Positions 35,001 through 44,906 of a DNA stretch of 64,000 nt are shown here, piece after piece (position 1 is the first letter of the stretch; the number at the start of each line of letters is the position of its first letter). Source of the stretch: Toxotes chatareus (taxonomy: Eukaryota; Chordata; Actinopteri; Toxotidae); the NCBI GenBank assembly GCA_016801885.1, contig CM028888.1, positions 549,501 to 613,500 of the forward strand, given 5' to 3'. A program made the translations under genes and the position numbers. The notes under the pieces were generated by a model. That model had not been told where the DNA came from, ran no database searches, and saw only the letters and a program-made list of their open reading frames with translations.

Positions 35001-37652
35001 AGCTGATCCATTCAGGATCAGTGCGGCTGCACCTGAGTGTTATCGTAGATGTGAGTATGTGGCTCATTAGCACAGGTGTGGTCTGTCTGTAACATGTTCA
35101 CGTATCTTGTAGGTTGTGATACCTGATGCTGATGTTTTTATTGTTAACATTTGAAACCAGAAATTCTCACGATGGCACAAATTAAAAGCATGATGGTGAT
35201 ATCTGTCAGTGCGAGGCGAAGAATCATGTGTGAACAGGGGATTTTAACATCTGCTTGTTGTGGCGTCAGTCCGGACTGTTGCAGGGCTGAAACTGTTTTA
35301 ATATCACAAAGTGAATCTTAGATATAAAGATTATATTTTTTATTAAATTACATTAAATGAGGAAACAGAATCTGAATGTCTTCACTTTGATCTGTTGGGT
35401 TTGTTTCTCACCTGTAGTGAAATATTCTCAGCGGCTCTGATTCTTCTGCTGCTTCAGCTGTACATGTTACACACACACACACACGTGTAAGTGTTGGGTT
35501 GGTCTTCACCATGTCAGAAGAACTCTGTTAACTGAGAGAGGAACAGGACAGGTTTTAATGCTGAGTCCAGCGTAGAGAACGTGTTTTCACTGTTCAGGAA
35601 ACGTTCTCTGACCGGCGTTTATGTTCTGCAGGAGTTCATACTAAGCCTGTTCTGGTGTGGGGAACGTTTCAGACTTCAGCCTGCTTTAAGATGTGTGGCA
35701 GAAATTGTACTGAATTTCATAATGCAATTAATGAAAGAAATAAAGTTAATGAAGAGATATGAAGCTTTGGTCTGTAGAGTCTGTGTGAAGAGCAGCTTCT
35801 CTTTGTGGTTAAATAATAAAAACTACTGTTTTCAGGACTGTAGTGACTGAAGTCTTAGATCAAACTCAGATGATAGTGATACTCTCTTCAGTGTTGTAAC
35901 ATTTTCTGCTGAACCTTTTAATATTAGTTTTTAATGTTTGAACATCTGTGTAAGAACAGCACAGCGAAGAGTTCAGAGGAAGCACTCGACAGCTCAGACC
36001 TCCACCAAGCAGCCGCAGGCCTTTGCATTAACTCTACCTTTGTGATTAAAAACAGGAGATTTAATCTGGTTCGAGATCTGCATCAAAAAAAGGCGGAAGT
36101 TCACCGACCACAGAGGTCGGAAGTTTATCCACTGAACTCCGCCAACAATCAGGCAACATTACTATAACACAGTCCTGCAGAGCTAACAGGAAGTCAAAGG
36201 AGCAGCAAACGAAGATGAGACAGAAAACAATGAGTCGTGGATGATGTAACCTCACTGGCTTAGTGTTATATACCCCGCTCCCTCTCATAGTGTGTGTCCC
36301 TGTGTGTGCTTTCAGTCCACTGTTGTCGTGGATCCTCCTGGTGGCATGGCGGAGTTGGATAGTGACATGGCCGATATCACCCAGAGCTTCCCAACAGAGA
36401 GCATGCTGGGAGGAGAGGAGGATGGCAACCTGCTGGGGGAGGTGGTGGACACAATGGGCGGGAAGTTCAGGGGCTTGACCTCTGTAGAGCACGACAGCAT
36501 CTCTGCGTCCAGTCACATAGCATCAACTCTGGGGATCAACCCCCACACCCTCCAGGTAGAGTCAGAACCCCCGTCCACAGACAGGAAGTACGTCACTCCT
36601 TCTGGCCGCTGCAGGAATAAAAGTGCTGAGTCTTCTCGTTTTGTCGGCAGATCATGAAGGCATCTCTGTTTGCGGAGGATGAGGAGGAGAGTGACATGTT
36701 TCAGGATCAGGGCGTGATGAAGGTTTCTGCTGACATCTCGTCTCCTCGCTTCGTCCTTCCTGGAGCTCAGAGCCGACCCTCTGGTACAAAGCTTAGACCT
36801 CTGTCCAGCCTTTATGTGTTCAAGGTTAACAGATGTTAACATGATTCTCTCTCTCTCTGCAGTGGGTGGTCTCTTTCAGGCTCGTTTTACCTCCGGCCTC
36901 CTCTCTCAGCTGTCAGACTCTCCGCGCCCTCCTCTTGCTCCCCCTCCTCTGTCCCGGGCGTCTCCGGCATTGGTTGAAACCCCCCGGTCATTACACTGGG
37001 GGGGCCTGGCCCCTCGTCCTTCCTGCTTCCCCCTCGAACTCCAGAGCCTTCGGTCAAGATGGTCGGTGTGCGGCGACTGGGCGGCCCCGTCCCCCTCAAA
37101 GAGTCGGTCACCCTGGGGAAGGTTGGTACTGTTTTCTTCACCTGGTGACCTGTGGTGGAAACGTCCTCACTGACACCTGAATCCAAAGAAAACGTGATAA
37201 AAGCTGATGCAAACAGCTATTTCTGAAGACACTGGTGTCGTTCCACCTGCTTCTTTTTCTACTGTCATCAAACTTTCATTTGTGGAGCTTCAGCAGCTTC
37301 ATGTGTAGCCTCCATCTGTAATATGTATACAATAAACACTAAAACGCACAACTACAAATCCAGCTTAAAGGTCCACTGGGAAGAAGTGACAGGATTTAAT
37401 GATGATCTCCATCTGTTGCGGCCTTGCATGTCACATCCCGTTTATTACCAAATGTGTTGTTTCACAGGGAGGTTTGCTGATGGACGCCGGGCTGTTTGCG
37501 GGTCGGTCCTTTCGAGTTGGGTGGGGTCCCGGCTGGACGCTGGCACACTGTGGCCAACGGCTGAGCTCACTGCCCTCCAAACAGCTTGACCACCAAGAAC
37601 TGACCACCAAGACAGACTTCAGCCTCCTGCCAAAACCTGCCAGGAGCAAACC
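23575..37652 (+). CDS. nup98: NUP98-NUP96 nucleoporin precursor, 24 coding exons, 3' end missing
   Basis: This encodes the nuclear pore precursor that cuts itself into Nup98 (FG barrier, mRNA export) and Nup96 (scaffold Y-complex). Coding exons with canonical GT-AG borders and consistent phase: 23575-23653, 24465-24560, 25184-25369, 25902-26041, 26774-26881, 27198-27378, 27575-27741, 27902-28039, 28502-28637, 28811-28903, 29929-30072, 30385-30518, 30792-30979, 31350-31466, 31999-32188, 32622-32721, 33096-33209, 33458-33596, 33770-33947, 34321-34488, 36316-36555, 36651-36783, 36863-37121, 37468-37652. They give about 1,204 residues. The vertebrate precursor is roughly 1,800, so the C-terminal Nup96 helical part is absent. 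The start MFNKSFGTPFGGGTGGFG is the conserved N terminus. One base appears to be missing in the G-run at 36998-37004, and the gene is lost at about 37,975. Exon 2 of the transcript begins at 23540. Confidence 0.93.
24815..25110 (+). repeat. Probable non-LTR retrotransposon 3' tail in intron 3
   Basis: Between NUP98 exons 3 and 4 there is a stretch ending GTAAAGTGCTTTGAATACC...GAAAGGTGCGATACAAATGAA. This closing pattern is shared by many 3' ends of fish LINEs and SINEs. No coding part remains. The family was not determined, and the 5' limit is uncertain. Confidence 0.5.
26774..27378 (+). CDS. nup98: NUP98 exons 6-7: GLEBS motif for RAE1/Gle2 binding
   Basis: Exon 6 (residues 168-203) and the start of exon 7 encode the GLEBS segment: TMVKAGVTTSINTKHQCITA, then MKEYENKSLE joined to ELRLEDYQAGRKG. 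In vertebrates this binds the RAE1 beta-propeller in mRNA export and spindle control. The core is strongly conserved here. The rest of exon 7 returns to GLFG repeats (SGLFGSATATSS, TGLFGSTAPN). Confidence 0.92.
27575..30072 (+). CDS. nup98: NUP98 exons 8-12: second GLFG repeat block
   Basis: Residues 264-489 contain GLF and GLFG units (GGLFSHQTQQ, GLFGNTAASQSGGLFGAA, GTGLFGQTNTGFG, SLFGNNQNKLGT). Exons 8 and 12 each have tandem acceptors three bases apart: TAG|CAG at 27572-27577 and CAG|CAG at 29926-29931. Each could add or drop one codon without changing frame. The upstream acceptor was used for the exon coordinates given for the whole gene. Confidence 0.88.
28945..29345 (+). repeat. Interspersed repeat in NUP98 intron 11
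   Basis: It starts with GACTTAGACTTAGACTTAGA, then GACTTTATTGTCATTCAGG and ACGAAATTTCGTTGCATTT, and ends with GAAGCTGTTCCTGAACCTAG and a GGAGGGCAGAAG block. These are hallmarks of a very common fish interspersed repeat (a non-LTR retrotransposon or SINE tail). No coding capacity is left. The exact family name is not assigned. Confidence 0.75.
30385..32721 (+). CDS. nup98: NUP98 exons 13-17: linker after the FG domain
   Basis: Residues 490-732. Recognisable conserved parts are ALTDPNA near the start, SPLFRNPLSDPKKKEE at the end of exon 13, LKPTNPTAQKALTTPTHYKL and RPKAL in exon 14, LFDGLDDDEPSLTNGAFIP, KSIKKLVLKNLN in exon 15, and VTQFYVNPIAKPIPQ in exon 16. Exon 17 is Glu-rich (EESLQEEREEEQQEA). 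Exon 15 is followed by an (AC)n run in the intron. The section is more variable than the domains on either side, as in other vertebrates. Confidence 0.88.
31479..31501. repeat. (AC)n microsatellite in NUP98 intron 15
   Basis: An uninterrupted AC run about 12 bases inside the donor end of the intron after exon 15. A likely length-polymorphic site. Confidence 0.88.
33096..34488 (+). CDS. nup98: NUP98 exons 18-21: autoproteolytic domain and cleavage site
   Basis: Residues 733-932 hold the autoproteolytic, pore-targeting domain: VGYYTIPSMEELAEMV, FTVGRKGYGSIFFPGEVN, EVTLDGVWPNDKT, RLADMNYEGRLEKAS and ETGSWVFEV. The self-cleavage site HFSKYG is at 34327-34344. The scissile bond lies between the Phe codon (34330-34332) and the Ser codon (34333-34335), residues 880/881 by the exon model used here. 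The catalytic His-Phe-Ser is intact. Exon 20 uses a weak-looking donor (gtcggt at 33948). Exon 21 could also end at 34470, where gtggcg follows in the same phase. Confidence 0.92.
34489..36315 (+). other. nup98: NUP98 intron 21 (1.8 kb)
   Basis: A GT-AG intron between the acidic/Gln-rich exon 21 and the first Nup96-specific exon. It starts with a CAT repeat tract (34,515-34,535) and contains an AC run near 35,471-35,484. The rest is plain non-coding sequence. Open frames here (for example 35581-35850) have no recognisable features. Confidence 0.6.
36316..37652 (+). CDS. nup98: NUP96 N-terminal exons 22-25, with a frame break in exon 24
   Basis: These exons encode the start of Nup96, the Y-complex scaffold part: AELDSDMADITQSFP and SSHIASTLGINPHTLQ (exon 22), IMKASLFAEDEEESDMFQ (exon 23), VGGLFQARFTSG (exon 24), and GGLLMDAGLFAGRSFRVGWG, the conserved Nup96 domain entry (exon 25). 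In exon 24 the first and last thirds are in different frames. The switch falls at the seven-G run 36998-37004, where eight would keep the frame. As written, translation would stop at 37478-37480 in exon 25. Both exon ends and the downstream frame are well conserved, so a sequencing indel is more likely than a real null allele. Confidence 0.85.
36998..37004 (+). other. nup98: Frameshift site in a G homopolymer (NUP98 exon 24)
   Basis: The run of seven G separates SLHW (frame of exon 23) from GPGPSSFLLPPRTPEPSVK (frame of exon 25). One additional G joins them in frame. Confidence 0.75.
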
Positions 37653-37969
37653 GTAAGACACACCACTGACTTGCTTGATGTCATGTGACCTGCATGTGAC
37701 TGAGATTATGTCCAAAATAAAAGAAACTTAATGGATCCTCCTCAGTGAAGTTTCATTGTCGTAGTTTGGTCAAATAACCTTAATAAAGTGGAAAACCACG
37801 ACACAATGTAAAACATGACAAACATTTGTATTAAGACACAAATGAACTGATGAAAAAAAGGATGTTTCTCATGTTTTTGTGTGAACGTATCGAAATGTGA
37901 ACAGACACAGAAGTAACTGGAGTATTTTTCTTGAGTTATGGGTCTGAACTGAGCTGTGGTCTCCTGCAG
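37653..37969 (+). other. nup98: NUP98 intron 25
   Basis: A clean GT-AG intron (gtaaga at 37653, ctcctgcag ending at 37969). It is the last stretch of ordinary-quality sequence before the damaged block. Confidence 0.7.
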
Positions 37970-37982
37970 ACTCATGTATTCT
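37970..37982 (+). other. nup98: Start of NUP98 exon 26, truncated at an assembly break
   Basis: After the acceptor, ACTCA completes the split codon as Pro-Leu, as expected for Nup96. The reading then meets a TAA within four codons, and the sequence turns into unstructured AT-rich text. No further Nup96 exon was recognised. The gene is interrupted here, most likely by a misjoin or by unpolished sequence. Confidence 0.65.
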
Positions 37983-40900
37983 TAACTAATTTTCAGTAAC
38001 TGTTATAATCGCTTTTCGTTGTAGGGAAATGAATTTGAAATATTCAATTCAAAGTTAGATATCTTATGTTATTTACTTGATTATTAAATTAATACCGCTA
38101 TTATTTTTTTATATTAGTATTTAAATTAAATTTCCTAAAGTTTGAAATGTACTTATTACTGGTTATTAATTAGAAATTTGGGCAGAATTAAAAATTAAAT
38201 GCGTGATACCTTAGTTAATTTATTTTCCAAGGGTAAATTGTTACTTTTAGGTCAAATCTTCGCTTTATTGAATTGTTATATTAACTGGTTCTGTAAAAGA
38301 TTATTCCGGAGTTGTCCTTTTACTTTTCAAATGGAATCCAGTAATTTATACATACAATAAGGTTTTTGAGAATGCAGCCCTTTTGGGTTCTTTTGGGGGG
38401 CATTCCATGTTTTAGCTCCAAACAAATCAACCCTCTTACAGCAAGTTTTTTATGAACTTTTCGGTCTCCCCTTTGAATTTTAACGGTTTTATTTCCCAAC
38501 TCTACATTTTTGGAGAAATTTATGCATTATAATTTCCCTTATGTTACCGGCAAAGCACACAAAAAATGTTTTCAGATGTCTATATTATACTCCAGACCCA
38601 GTTTTGGGTTTAAACAGTATTTTTTTTGGGAAGATTAGCTGTTTTCCACCAATAAATTTTCAATAATCTGCTGTCTGATTTTAACAGTTTAATCTCAATT
38701 TTGTTTGACCTTTTAAATTTCCCGTTATTTCGCCTTTAGGGTTTATTAATAAATTGACTGGACCCAAAATTAGCAATGTCCGTTTAACTAAAAATCCTTA
38801 TTTTAAAGGTTTAATTCATTTCAATTCCCCGTTAAATCAAACTAGTGTAAGGGTTTAGAATTTTCTCTTTATCCAGGAAACTGGACTTTTTGTTGATTTT
38901 GACAGGCTAATTTTTTTTGTTTCACACTGATTTTCTTTTAATTGAAAATTTGTCTTAATAATTTTTTTTAAATTTACTTTCCTTTTTTTTAATTCCAATT
39001 TTTTAGCTATTTCAGATATGTTTAATTTGTACAAGGGGTTCGAAAAAAGTAGTTCAAACACCTGTGTCTTTTCCCGTGGTCTTTTCATTTTTTGTACAGA
39101 ATCCCTCCCAGTGTTGCCAGATTAAATTTAAAATTTGTAACATGAAATTACCCATTTGATTGAAGGGAATGTAAACATCTCTTAGATGGCAACAATTGTT
39201 TTCAGTAACTTTTGGCAGCAACCAGTTTTCATATGGCTTTAGTTTTTTCCGGTTTCCCGACAGGATTCTACCGGTATTTGTTTTTTGGTTCCCAGATACG
39301 TTTGTCAGGGAAAATCCATCTCTCGCAACAGCACAGCAATTTGTTGCCTTTATTTTAAACGTTTTGTTCCTAATTCCGAAATTTTGTTTTAAAATTATTC
39401 CATACCTGCCAGTTACCATCCTCTCTGGTTAATCAAAAGCGATGTTAAAATATTTAAAGAACGAACGGTTTATTCATTGGTTAAATATTGTTTAGCAATT
39501 AATCTCGGAACTCCGGGTTGCTTTCCCATTCGGAACCAGGTTTTTAAGCTGTTTGGCCTGCCAACGTAAACATCAAAGGATTTTCTCAGGTTCCTCACTG
39601 GCGACTAAAATTCAATTTTAGATAGGTAAATTTTTACAAATTTTAAGGCCATACCCTTTTTTAAACCCTTAAGCAAGAATTTTCTGCCTTTGGAAATTAG
39701 TTCTGGGAATCTTTGGACTTTTAGAAGTTTGAAAATTCATTTTTGACTTTGCAAAAAAAGGCACAAAAAATTGAAGCAAACAAATAATAGTTAAATGACG
39801 GGCTAAACATATGGACTTTGAATTAAATTTTTTAACAACAGAAAATATTAAAATGTATCAATGGGTCCATGCAAGAAAAAGATACAGAAGGGCCAGGGTG
39901 GAAAAAAGAATTTTAAATGGAGTTGGTAAACGCATGAACCTCCAGCAAAAAAGATTCATTAAAGGTTGAAAACTTAAGGGCCTCAAGAGCGGACTTAGCA
40001 GGCAAAAACAAGCTTCGTGGAAAGAAACCAAGTTTTTTGAAATGAAATGTTTTAATGTTGAAGTGCATGTCCACCCAGTTGTAAACATGCCTTTTAAACC
40101 TTCACGGAATTAAACGTAGCCACTTGGCCTTTTGGCCCGGTCAAACAGCTGGACAAAAGTCATTTGGGGGCCCAGAAGTATCCTATCAAATTTTAAGTTG
40201 AAGAAACACGGTCACTCAGAATGCCGGTCAAACCCCAACTACGAACCCCATACTTGGCAATATGCACCGAATTTTTAATTTATTGGTTATTGAGTCACTT
40301 AGTAAACCAATGTTCCTAACCATTTTGGGGGTGGTTCCTATCAGACGTTTGTTCTATTTTTTCCCCTTCCCCTGATTGAGACAATCAAAAGTTTTTGGGG
40401 CCGGGCAATCAGGGCTTTCAGTCCCCCGACAGGGTTTTTTCTGGCCCCTATGACACTTAGGTTCTTTTCCCTTAGTCCTCAAGGCTTTGGGAAAGGATAC
40501 AGCGGGGTTTTTGGGAAACTTGTTTTTTCCAGGGCTTTATGCACCTCCGGTACCGGTAAAAGTGCTAGATCAGCTGCAAATCGCTGAAAGGAGAATGTTT
40601 GCAACCCGTTCTCGCAGCCCGGGTGGATTTCCGGGGCTAACAATCAGGTTTGAAATTTTAAAACCCCTTTTAAGTTTCCTTTTGGTGCAGAGGGTTTCCA
40701 AGAGCCCGCTTGCATAAAAATGAAACAATGGGTGTTTTAAATTTTACTGTTTTAAATTTACGGGTTGGGGGTTTATTTTTTATTTTTGGTTTTGTTTTAG
40801 TGGTTTAGTATACCTTGATTCCTTTGGGGGTTAATTCCCAAAGCCTCAGGGTAAAATTAAACAGGGTAACGGTGACAACAAAGCCATAACCCTTAAGGGA

Positions 40901-43900
40901 CTGTTTTGTGTTCACAACAATTAATGGGAAAGTCCACCTAAGACCAAGGGGTGACCCAGCTCCCGCAAGTCACATAGCACTAGCCCGGAACGGGTTTCCT
41001 GGGGACTTAAACAAAATTAAAATGCAGGTGGAGAACCAGCTTTTACTTACCCCTTTCGAATGGTAATTGGAAAATTGTCTAAAAGGAGTTCAAAACATGG
41101 GACCAATTTAACCCCGGGAGGAAATCTATGGAAATGTAGGATCGGGGACAGAGACCTTTTACAAATCTTTGAAGTAGATCAATGTATAACGATTGCTGCT
41201 TTTCGTTTTACACAAATATTCAATAGTAAAAGGAATTTCCAATTAAGGGTGCCGGAACGAATGGGTAAACGCAACCTACAAGGAATGGAACAAAACCAAA
41301 AAGGAAATGAAAACCGATTTAATAAGGCCAATATTAAGATTCTGCCCAAATTTAAAATTTTAATGCAGGAAAAGAAAATCGTGGTGACGATATTTACCCT
41401 TCGGAGAGTATTCTGGTAAGATTTCCATAAACGTAAATGAAAATTTTATAACAAGAATTGAGGACTGGGAAACCCAATGGAATGTTTAAATCAAAAGTAA
41501 CCTTCGGTAAATGTTGAAATTCAAAGACCTCAAAATATTCTAAAAAATTGGACAGAAGAAATTTTAAGATTTTGATTTTGTTTACTGTATTCCCTTTTAA
41601 TAAGTATGACGTGGTAAAATTAAAAATACAAAAAGAAAGGGTTAAAGGTAATTATCCAAAAATCAGTTAATGTTAAAGGTTACGAGGCAGCTTCCGTTTG
41701 ACAAAAAACCGTCCAGGGAACGGTGCCGACGCTAACCGCACCCAGCCAAATTTTTTAAGAATGGTTTGGGGGTTTAGCTTTTTCGGGTATGCTAATCATC
41801 TAAAAATGGGGAAATTCCCCCTTAAGGAAAAATCGTTCCATTTCCCCACCACAGTTTGGGGAATGGTTTGATTGTCAAGTTCTTGTCCGATGCATTCCCC
41901 TTGGTTTTATTGTATTTTGTATTCATGTAACCCCGCAAAACGGCCATTTAAGCTCCTTTTGGGATTACCAGGATGCCTTTACAAACGGCTCAACTAAAAG
42001 GGGAGTTGACGCCCTTTAATTTTCGCTGGTTGTATAGTTGTTCACTTTTGATGTTTTACTGTAAATTTTCGGTTCACCATTAACTAGCGCTGACTGGTTA
42101 GCAACTCAGGCCGGTTCAATTAAAGCACTGGTAATTTAAAACCCGACGCTTAAAAGATTTCACGGGAAAAAAACCTTTGAAAACTTACCAGGCACCCCCT
42201 GACGTTTGGGAAGTGAACCGATCACTGGCCCCATTTTGAGGTTGCTGATCTGTTCCCGGCCAAAATTCGTTCAACAAGCAATCAAGGTTCCATGGGTTCG
42301 TTAAAAATTTGGGAACCTTTTAGGTTTACAAAAACTCCAAGGAAAATATAAAGATTAAGCTTTCGAGCAGGGTCCTGAGGGTTTGTTTTCTCTCAATGAG
42401 CTTTTTGTTTTAGGCTGGACCAGTCGGTTTACCCGTTATTTCCATCGGTGGATCCCTTCGTGAAAACTTCGTTTGGTCTCAAAAGTATACTTTTGTTGTC
42501 ACGAGCTCCCTTCCGAGGATAGACTAATAACACAGGAGACTTCGAATTGAGGGCCCTGGTTGAAGTAAAGTGAACCGGTCTGTGCTATTTCAAGCAATGG
42601 AAAAATTCACCCGTTCAAACCTGTGATACTACCAAAACCTTTTTAATGTTTTTGGTATTTATTAAAGAAGTTTGGAACATGCAAGTTGCATCAGTTGCAG
42701 CCGAAACGCTTGGCCAGGGACAGGTATCCTGGGCACCCTCAACCACCAACAGCAGAGGTGCCTGCATAAGCCAGGAGTTCACATTTTCCCAGTTGCATCC
42801 GTATTGTTCCTGAGCGTTCACCAAAGGACACTTCCGTGCCCTCAGGCTGACACGCGTACCTTTACTTCCCTTTTGGTTTACTTAAAGGTTTAAGGGGATA
42901 AATAATTTGAGATTTTGCTTTGGGACAAAGGACAAGCCAGGAACCAACCAACAAATGACAAGTCCTCTCCACCCGGTTTGTCTTGAAACTGAGGCTGAAC
43001 GTAGCATTTGATGCACTTGCTTTTGCTTAACAATTAAAGGGTTTGGGCCTTGATTTTCAGTTTAACAGATAAAAACTTTTAGATTCCATGGCCCAGGATT
43101 TGGGAATTAGGAATGAATTGCGAACAGGACTAGTAAAACGGAAAAAGTGGAAAGTTACTGCCAAGGTCAGCATTTAAGACAAAGTTCCGATTAAACCTGA
43201 TGCAAGGGAAAAGTTGCTTTTGATTTTGCCTGTGGACTTTGATGAACTGTTGTGATTTGAGGAAAATGGCTGCTCACGCATATATCGGGAACGGAAAATC
43301 AAATCAAAAAAATTTCCTGGGAATGACATTTTAGGTTTCCCCTTAATACCTTGGTTATGTGAGCTTTAAGTGAAGTAACAGAAATTGTTTGAGCAAACCA
43401 AAAAATTTTTAGGGAAGCTAGTTTCAATCAAACAGAACATTTAGAGGCATTTTTCGAGCTCTTAATGTTTTCCCATTCCCTTGAGTTATGTGGGACTGAG
43501 AGGGAATTTTAAATTCACCTTTCCCCGGCAGTGTTCGGCCCCTGAAGCCAATTACCAAAAGGGCTAAACCCCTTAAACAGGTCAAGGTGACTTTTACACC
43601 AAAAAGAGCCCTGAAATCAAAAACACACACTTCGTTGCCAGAACAAGGCTATTTTAATTGAAATTTGAGCTGGTTAGATAACATGTTAATTTTTAAACTT
43701 AGAATAGAGGTTTTCGTTTGCCTAAAATTTAATAAGAGGCTGAATAAAGCTGGGTAACTCGATAAGCCCGGCCGAGGAGCATGGGGTTCGGCCATGGTGC
43801 GAAGGGACATTGCCGCTTCGTTTGGTTTAATAACTGGGCAATTTAAAGTGGGGGGTAACAGATGGAACTGGAAAAAATGATTGGCAGGAAGGCCCCTTCG

Positions 43901-44906
43901 TTGGAGCTCCAGCCGGCGGGAGAGACTTGTGCTCCTCAATGTCCACAGCAAGGTTTCTTTATTTAAGATGGAGGAAAATTTAATTTTGTGTGGCATCAGG
44001 TGATTTTTACGCTCAGTTTTGTGTCTATTCATTTCGAAAAGTGTTAAGTGGGTGATTTTCGGAGAACTTAACCGGAGAATTTCTTTAGGGGCCTTAAATT
44101 TAATTAAAATTTTGAGTTTGGGATTACTGCTGGGCGCTCCAGGGAAATTTCCCCGTTGAAGGTATTCTTTTTTCTTTAGGCCTCTGACGTCTAATTGATT
44201 TTCCCCCAGAGGTGCTGCAGGTGGGCTCTGTTTAAAACTTCCCTTCCCTTAGAAAGGACCAACTGCGCTCCCAGCTAGGTTGGGTAGAGCCCTACGGGTT
44301 TGCTTTCCCCAAGTTAACTTTACCTTGCCAACAGTCCTGGGGGGGTTTTTTGGTTTTTGGGGCCCCCTTTTTTTTTAAAACAAATTTTTAAATTGGGTTT
44401 CCAAGCTTTTATTTTCCCGGGTGGGTTTTTAGTAAGGCAAAGCGGTTTAAAAAAAAAGGAAACCCAAAAAAAGCCCCAGGGGGGAAATTAAGGGAAAAAA
44501 TTTTCTTTTAAACGGTTTTGTGGGGGCCCAAATTTTTAAGCCCCCCCCCTCCCCCAAGGCCCCCCAAAATTTCCGCTCCCGGGGGGGGGGGTTTGATGGG
44601 GTTTGGCCCCCCCTCCCCTTTTGGGGGAGGCCCCTTTAAGGGCCCCCAAAGGGGTTTGGGAAAACCCCCCCAAAAATTTTCGCCCCTGGAAAAAACTTTT
44701 TCCCCCCGGGTTTTTTAAAAAGGTTTATTTTCCTTAAAATTATGGGTTTTTAATTTTTTTTTTACTTCCTTTAAAGGGAAAACAAACAATTTTTTTTTCA
44801 TTTTCTAAGGGGAAAGATTTTTTAAATTTTTTATTTTTGGTTTGGGGGGGAAAAACCCAAAACCAAATTTTAGGGGCCCCTTTTGGGGAAAATTTTTCCA
44901 GGTAAA
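37983..44906. other. Low-quality block between NUP98 and the satellite
   Basis: The block lacks recognisable exons, repeats or conserved proteins on either strand. It becomes strongly homopolymer-inflated after about 44,330 (runs such as GGGGGGGGGG at 44,581-44,590), like 1-2225. Open frames (for example 41060-41419 plus, 43649-44032 minus) look like random translations. It may conceal the remaining Nup96 exons in unreadable form, or be unrelated noisy read sequence. Confidence 0.6.

Noticed and set aside
38855..44718. Open frames in the low-quality block, considered as possible Nup96 exons
   Set aside because: I compared them with the expected features of the Nup96 helical domain and found no convincing motif or splice-bounded exon.
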